From assembly GCA_032719365.1 (NCBI GenBank), contig CM064868.1, positions 1,766,001-1,830,000 of the forward strand: 64,000 bases of DNA, in the 5' to 3' direction. Below, one piece after another: positions 58,221-64,000 of the stretch. The number at the start of each line of letters is the position of its first letter. Within the stretch, counting starts at the first letter, position 1. The notes under the pieces are model-generated. The model searched no databases. It had not been told where the DNA came from and saw only the letters and a list, made by a program, of their open reading frames with translations. The position numbers and the translations under genes are program-made. This stretch comes from Prinsepia uniflora (lineage: Eukaryota; Streptophyta; Magnoliopsida; Rosales; Rosaceae).

Positions 58221-58300
58221 CATAAGCACAAACAAGCCACCTTCCTCAAACCAAACAGATCGTATATAGATCCGTTAGACAGTGTTAATTTGTCTCTAAC

Positions 58301-58792
58301 ATGGCTGAAGTCAAAAATGGCGGAATTAAGCTCTTTGGTACGACAATTACATTGCAGAACAGATCACAAGTAAAAGAAGAACAAGAAGAAGAACCCAAGA
58401 AATCTGATCCAACGGTGGAGAAGCGGCCAGATAGGATCATACCGTGCCCAAGATGCAAAAGCATGGAGACCAAATTCTGTTACTTCAATAACTACAACGT
58501 GAACCAGCCTAGGCACTTCTGCAAAGGTTGCCAGAGGTACTGGACCGCCGGTGGGGCCCTACGGAACGTGCCGGTGGGGGCTGGTCGCCGGAAAGCCAAG
58601 CCGCCGTGCAGGGGCATGGCCGGATTCCCCGAGGGTTGTATATATGAGGGTGCGGATGTGGTGCATCAGTTTGAGTTGGAGGGTGTGGTGGAAGAGTGGC
58701 ACAGCATGTCGGCCGCGCAAGGCGGTTTACGCCACGTTTTTCCCGTGGCGAAGCGGCGGAGGAGCGACTTTGGTGGTCAAACATGCAGTTGA
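58301..58792 (+). CDS. Dof zinc-finger transcription factor (DOF1.5/COG1-like)
   Basis: Dof proteins bind AAAG sites through a single plant-specific zinc finger. The 163-residue single-exon product has the finger at 49-77 with C49, C52, C74 and C77 in CX2CX21CX2C spacing (CPRCKSMETKFCYFNNYN, then HFCKGC), then QRYWTAGGALRNVPVGAGRRK. The RPDRIIPCPRC lead-in and the very short C-terminal region recall Arabidopsis DOF1.5/COG1, a light-signalling and seed regulator of about 175 residues. A basic KRRR near residues 152-155 may be a nuclear signal. An acidic stretch precedes the finger (residues 25-31). The start is the first ATG after a good TATA box. Family is certain; the orthology is an inference from length and flanks. 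Confidence 0.95.
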   Translation: MAEVKNGGIKLFGTTITLQNRSQVKEEQEEEPKKSDPTVEKRPDRIIPCPRCKSMETKFCYFNNYNVNQPRHFCKGCQRYWTAGGALRNVPVGAGRRKAKPPCRGMAGFPEGCIYEGADVVHQFELEGVVEEWHSMSAAQGGLRHVFPVAKRRRSDFGGQTCS

Positions 58793-58805
58793 TCGATCTC
58801 GATCG

Positions 58806-59313
58806 CCTTGTTTTTATTATATAAATTTTTTTCAAAAAAAAATCCATATTATTCAAGAAATTGAGAAACAATGTATATATATATGTATGTATGTATTGTA
58901 TTAGGCTAATTATGAGTAAGCAAACTGTACGTGTATATACAGATTAATAGGTATGAGTAATAATCACTTAATTAATCTTCGTATTAATTGGATTATATTT
59001 CCATCATTAGGGTATCAAACTCAATCAATGCATATTCATCCATTAAAACTTCGTTAACTTTAAAACTGATAAAATTGACCTTGGATAATATTTTCGGAAT
59101 CAGAATGATAAAATATTCAAATAATCATAAGGATATTTTAGTATTTACATAGCTTATATTTAATTAAGATTTTTTATATTTTATGGACTATGTGTAATAT
59201 TTTTTAAACTTCGGGGAGTGTTTGTGTAAAGTGTAAAATTTGAGGGGTATTTGTGAAAATCTTGTTCTTATTATATAAAAATTATTTTAGTAATTTCAAG
59301 AAATTGAGAAACA

Positions 59314-59347
<34 letters not shown>

Positions 59348-59880
59348 TAGCCTAATTATGGGTAAGTAAACTATACGTGTAGATACAGATTAATAGGTGG
59401 TAATAATAATCACTTAATTAATCTTCCTATTAATTGGATATATTCCCATCATTATGGTGTCAAACTCAATCAATGCATATTTGATAGGGGTTATTTATAC
59501 GAACACCCCTAACATTATTTAGGTTTTCACAAACACTCCCTGAGATTTTAGATTTTACACAAACGCTCTCTTAAGTTTCAAAAACTTACATATAAACTTA
59601 TTTATTAACTAATTATCAATTAAAACCTGGCATTAACCAAAAAATTGACAAAATTAACCTTCAGTAATATTTTCAGAATTAGAATGATAAGTTATTCAAA
59701 TAATCATTAGGATATCTTAGTATTTACATAGTTTATATTACATTTAATTAAAAAAAATTATATTTTATGCACTATAATCTATGTAATATTTTTTTTAAAC
59801 TTGGAAGGAGTATTTGTATAAGGTGTAAAACTTGAGGTGTCTATGAAAACTCAAAAACATGTTGGGAGTGTTTGCGTAAA
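58806..59880 (+). repeat. Tandem duplication downstream of the Dof gene
   Basis: Copy 1 (about 58806-59265) and copy 2 (about 59266-59880) share caagaaattgagaaacaat, a (ta)n run, cagattaatagg, caatcaatgcatatt and later gtatttacatag. Copy 1 lacks the left half of a palindromic element that copy 2 keeps, so they differ by a roughly 130-bp indel. Copy 1 begins right after the Dof stop, so it takes in the 3' flank of the gene. Confidence 0.8.
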
Positions 59881-59890
59881 TAATTCATTT
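59491..59890. mobile_element. Foldback element inside the tandem duplication
   Basis: The left end (gttatttatacgaacacccc, caaacactccct) mirrors the right end (gggagtgtttgcgtaaataa) as an imperfect inverted repeat. About 400 bp, no frame. A copy missing its left part lies at about 59040-59260. Confidence 0.6.
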
Positions 59891-60509
59891 TATACAAGAA
59901 ATATGGAAGGAGATGAATTCAAAAACAGAATCTGGAGTGCAAAAATAAAATTATATTTAGGTAAACTATGACGTGAGAAGTAGTCATTTCCTATTGTTTA
60001 CACAAAATGAGGACCAAACTGAATGAAGTTGGGGGGCACAAGTTTTCTATTATATCATGTACACCCAAAACCTATTTTGTTTATGATTTAAAGTTCGCAT
60101 GATCATCATTCAAGCTAGAATATAAGATACGTTTCTCATAAGTCATAACCCAGATTCTTATTCTTCAGGAGATGATGTGTTGGCACGTCTAAGCCAACAA
60201 AAAAAAAAATGAAGTAAATAAACCGAGATACGATCATTCGAGTTTTTATAAGTAGAAACTCTATTCCTAAGCTTGCATCTGCTACAATTTTAATTTAGCA
60301 TCCACAGTGTAAAGTTCATGGGTACAGACTACAAATTATGCCTCTGTTAAAAAAAATTCTCAAAATTTATGAGTCTCTTCGACTCCCCTGAGAAAGGAAA
60401 GGCCTTAAAACCCAAGAATTTACACCATGATAGGTAAAAATTTGCTCCACATGTAAGTGCGTCGCGTATCGATTTTTATACGTTTGACGTTGGCTTACAT
60501 GGGGAAAAC
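59891..60509. other. Intergenic DNA and DHODH 3' region
   Basis: No gene. The right-hand 200-300 bases are downstream of the DHODH stop on the minus strand and probably include its 3' UTR. Confidence 0.45.
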
Positions 60510-63500
60510 TCATCTGCAATCTGCACCAACTGCTTCACTGATGGATTTGAAACCGTCCCTTTCTAAGCATTCGGACATTTCAGCCTACGATAAGGAATGA
60601 AAGATAATAAGACTCCTAGATAATAAGGGAAGAATTTCTGCAGAATTGGGCATCAGAAAGTACCTTTATTTGGGGGATGAGAGCAGGTCCCCCGTAGGCA
60701 AATGCTGTGTAAAGCTGAACAAGACTTGCTCCAGCTCGTACTTTCTTGTAAGCATCCTCTCCACTAGATCAATGGCAAAAATAGGTTCCGTTTAAAGTGG
60801 CGACAAAGGAGACAACAATTCAAATATGATAGATATGAGCATCTCTAATCCGGAATAGATAGATATAAATGAAAACAATATTAATACAGCGCTGTTCAGA
60901 CTGTACCTGCTAATGCCTCCGCACCCTACTAAAGGAATCTTTCCCTGATTGAGATTAAGTTAACAGGGTCAATATTGGATAAATATAAATAAAATGAAAC
61001 CAAAAGGAAAGAGCTTAGAATCAGACATAGATCAAAATTAGATTCAAACGAGCTTGATGTATGAGTATGACAAAATCTAGATGTCATATACATCAAACCA
61101 AAAAAGGTAATAAGCTATTATGAAATTTAACGCTTGTATACCGATCTTATGTTTACTGCACTTGCTAATGCAATGGCAAAGGAGAATCATGAAGAGTAAC
61201 TTCTTTTTTGTTTAAGCCACAAAGAAATGGTGGATGAGTACAAGAAACTGCATCTCACGATGGAAACTTCACACATCCTAAAAAATTGCAATAAAAGAAG
61301 AGTGCATCTTGTAAAGCACATGTTCCATGTACTCTACAGTCTCTACCTCAGAGCAACTTTTGTACATAACAAGTTATATGAGTTGCCAAGAGGTTGCGTA
61401 CCCTCGTCAAAATGTACATCTCCTTTAAGAGACTGGTAGCGGGATTAAAGAGTGGTTTTCCACTAAGGCCACCAGCTTCAGAAGCCACTGGGTTTACACT
61501 AACAGATACTGGTCTTGAAACAGTTGTGTTTGATATAACCTAGAAGAAAAAGAGAAGTAAATAAAAAGGATAAAAAGAACTCATAAGAATAGAACAAATT
61601 GCCCTATATTTTATGCATAAATCAATATACTGAACATAAACTCATAGCCCATAATCTAATAGTTAACAGGTAGAAAGAACAGCATAAAGTTATCATTTCC
61701 CAGCACATAAATAGTGAATTTCTCCACTTTCTTTAAAGGAGGGGCTGTAAGTGCAGATTCTTCTTAATAAAGCCAAAGAAAAAAAAAATTTAAATACAGC
61801 ATATGAATATGCTAAACAGTAAAAAAAAAGTTTGCAAATGAAAATCTAAAGGGAAACATACCAATCCGTCCAAGCGAAGGGCAAGGGCGACCTATTTTTT
61901 ATAAACAAGGAACACCATTAGAAACAATGTTAAGGTGGAAGGAAAATAACCAATTAAGAACATGAATACATACTGCAGCAATATCTTCAAGGTCTTCTTT
62001 AGACAAATCAGGAGCAATTTTCACCAGCAATGGAGGAGGACCCTCTTCACCCCATTGCATTTCATCACGAGCAGCTTGAACCTTGATGGGAAGGAGGAGT
62101 TATAAGAGCCAGATTTGCAGAGACTCTGAGCAATTATATATAGAGAGAAAATTAGTGCCTTGAGCTCCATACCTTTTTCACCAGGTCCTTTAACTGCTTT
62201 CTTCCCTGAAGCATGCGTAACCCAGGGGTATTGGGGGATGAAACATTAATCACCTGCAAAGAAAGGAGCAAAATATTGTTGAATTAATGCAAAAATATTT
62301 GAACTCGAAATTTATACACATAAATTAAAACCTTAATGATTGCAGTTAATAAATTATTACTGAAACACTCAAGAGAAAAAATATCAAGATAATGCAAGAT
62401 ATCAGCTGGCTGACAATTCGGCTTTCATTACTAAAGTTAAAAAGATTTATATTTTATATTTTATTTTTACTATAATCTGAATCATTTCCCGGTCCAAGTT
62501 TGATTGATAAGATATCCTAGTCACTTAACAGAAAGTTGGACCTCCTAATTGCAACTGAGCTTTAAAACATTTACTTTCCAAAATCTCTATTTCCTATAAA
62601 ATTTGACTTTAAAACCCTCAAAAGACTGACTGACATCAATTGTTGACAGAAAAGGAAAATACATAACCAACTCTGTGGTATAATTTGCGAGATTTGATAA
62701 AGTAGCCTAAAGTGGTATGCAATTATGCAACTCAAAACCAAACGAAGAACAGAAGGAAATCCTATTCCTACACTACCAATCCAAATAATCAAGAATTCAA
62801 GATGTATTTTCCAACAAGAGGGAATGAACATGTCTTTAGTTGCTTAGCAGCAGAGCCACAACACCAGGAAAAATTAAAGAACGCTACCTCTTATGCTTAA
62901 TATGAATATTTAGCATTAAAAAAATACTAGACTATAAGAAACCATTAGAGAACAACGTACCAGGTAGTCAGCATACTGGGACAATGTATGAACCCCTTGT
63001 ACATAATCTCCAGATGCATCTTCACTTGTTTTATTCTTCCCAAGGTTCACCCCTAGTATTCCAGGGCCAGCTTTCCCTCCAGGTTTCACTTCTTCACCTG
63101 AAGAAGATGAAGTAACTGTGGTTTCATCCAACTTCCTCTTACCGTGCTGAGCACCTAACCGCTTTGCAACAGCAACGATTCCTTCACTATTGAAGCCACA
63201 TCGATTGATGATAGCTCTGAACAAAATAGCAGGTAAATTAATAGCACATAACTACATAAGTTAGAAAAAGAATGTAACCAGGTCAAGTTATAAGAAGCCA
63301 AAGAAACTTCACCACCTTCCAATAATGAATATAAAACTTGACTCAATACAAGAAATTTAAGGCAGTTCACATCTTAACCATATAAGATAAATAAGAAATA
63401 TTGAAATATCCATACCCTTGCTCACGCAATCTGAAGATACGAGGCTTTGGATTGCCCTCTTGTGGAACAGGAGTTACAGAGCCAATTTCTACAAAGCCAA

Positions 63501-63739
63501 AGCCTAAACCAAGTAAACCATCAATAGCCTCAGCATTCTTATCAAAGCCAGCAGCAAGACCTATAGGATTGGAGAACTTCCTTCCCCAAACTTCTGAACC
63601 TAAATTTGGCGGATCTGGTCTCTTCTCTCTAGGAACCCAACCACGTGCTGCGGCTGAGACACCCAGTCTATGAGCAACCTCTGGATCCAGAAAAGCGAAG
63701 AATGGATTCACAAGTTTTGTAGCTGAGAATAGCCAGCCA
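60510..63739 (-). CDS. PYRD: Dihydroorotate dehydrogenase, mitochondrial (class 2), partial
   Basis: DHODH oxidises dihydroorotate to orotate with FMN and passes electrons to ubiquinone at the mitochondrial inner membrane, the fourth step of pyrimidine synthesis. Nine exons, in transcript order: 63416-63739, 62961-63216, 62173-62253, 61974-62081, 61862-61891, 61402-61539, 60907-60944, 60664-60763, 60510-60584. All junctions are GT-AG and in phase and give about 382 residues. Landmarks: GWLFSATKLVNPFFAFLDPE, NPIGLAAGFDKNAEA, INRCGFNSEG, GVNLGKNKTSEDA, VINVSSPNTPGLR with the class 2 catalytic serine region, LLVKIAPDLS, VISNTTVSRP, LVGCGGISSGEDAYKKVRAG and YTAFAYGGPALI. The C-terminus is EAVGADCR. 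The mitochondrial leader and first membrane segment (about 75 residues in relatives) are not in the window; the exon at 63739 opens at an AG acceptor in mid-codon. The 30-nt exon is notably small. Confidence 0.95.
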
Positions 63740-64000
63740 CTTCAAAAATTCGATATCCAAATATTAGCAATAAACGTAAGTAAATTTAAACTTCAATGCC
63801 AAAACTTAAGGCATTCAACAAATACAATTTCATAATAATAAAAACCTCATTAGGGAAAATAAAAATATGATGATAAGACGCTTATAATCTAAATTTTTTG
63901 ATGCAAAGTTAGACACTAGCAGAAACAGAAACAAGTACTGTGTAGGTGAAAGTCATGAGACTTAAAAATTTGCACACATAACACACTTTACAAGCTATAA
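63740..64000 (-). other. Intron of the DHODH gene
   Basis: The exon ending at 63739 is preceded on the minus strand by a good acceptor, and no leader-type coding sequence follows to the right edge. This is therefore intron up to the window end. Confidence 0.75.

Noticed and set aside
62571..62831. 86-codon minus-strand frame between DHODH exons
   Set aside because: It lies wholly within an intron and has no similarity to the enzyme.

Overview
The window is AT-rich nuclear DNA of a flowering plant, most likely a eudicot. Its genes include PEX7, a PYR/PYL abscisic-acid receptor relic, Dof, ALOG/LSH and trihelix transcription factors, a SCAR actin regulator and a mitochondrial dihydroorotate dehydrogenase. 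The split genes have GT-AG introns, and plant transposable elements fill the spaces. I could not narrow it to a species.

Layout. Positions 541-2010 (continuing past 7310) and 8328-11740 are two diverged copies of one ancestral segment, in direct orientation. Copy A is split by a solo LTR (2011-7310), and that LTR is split by a full-length Ty1/copia retrotransposon (2330-7051) with identical LTRs. Copy B carries a PYL receptor pseudogene (8602-9153), a small insertion tipped by telomere-like repeats (9644-9776) and a 1.4 kb insertion (9993-11364). Each copy supplies the empty site for an insertion in the other. Then come PEX7 (12745-13719, minus), TE debris and an LTR-like block (14-18 kb), a DUF4228/PADRE gene (18864-19400, plus), a foldback MITE (21203-21371), a trihelix gene (23500-26651, plus, with a 14-nt last coding exon), a decayed papain-type protease (27524-28838) and an ALOG/LSH gene (32177-32776, minus).

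The stretch from 33 to 44 kb has no recognisable gene but holds MITEs, a solo LTR with a target duplication (37608-38107), a hAT-type MITE (40695-41215) and a minisatellite. A nine-exon SCAR/WAVE gene spans 44369-51036 (plus). From 52 to 57 kb lie two tandem arrays and a 1.06 kb hAT-type element with an exact 8-bp target duplication. A short Dof gene (58301-58792, plus) and a local tandem duplication follow. Nine exons of a DHODH gene (60510-63739, minus) run to the right edge; the first exon lies outside the window.

The genes are unrelated housekeeping and regulatory loci, each with its own promoter, and I see no operon-like or pathway cluster. The most informative part is the first 12 kb, where paralogous empty sites allow the order of transposition events to be read directly.
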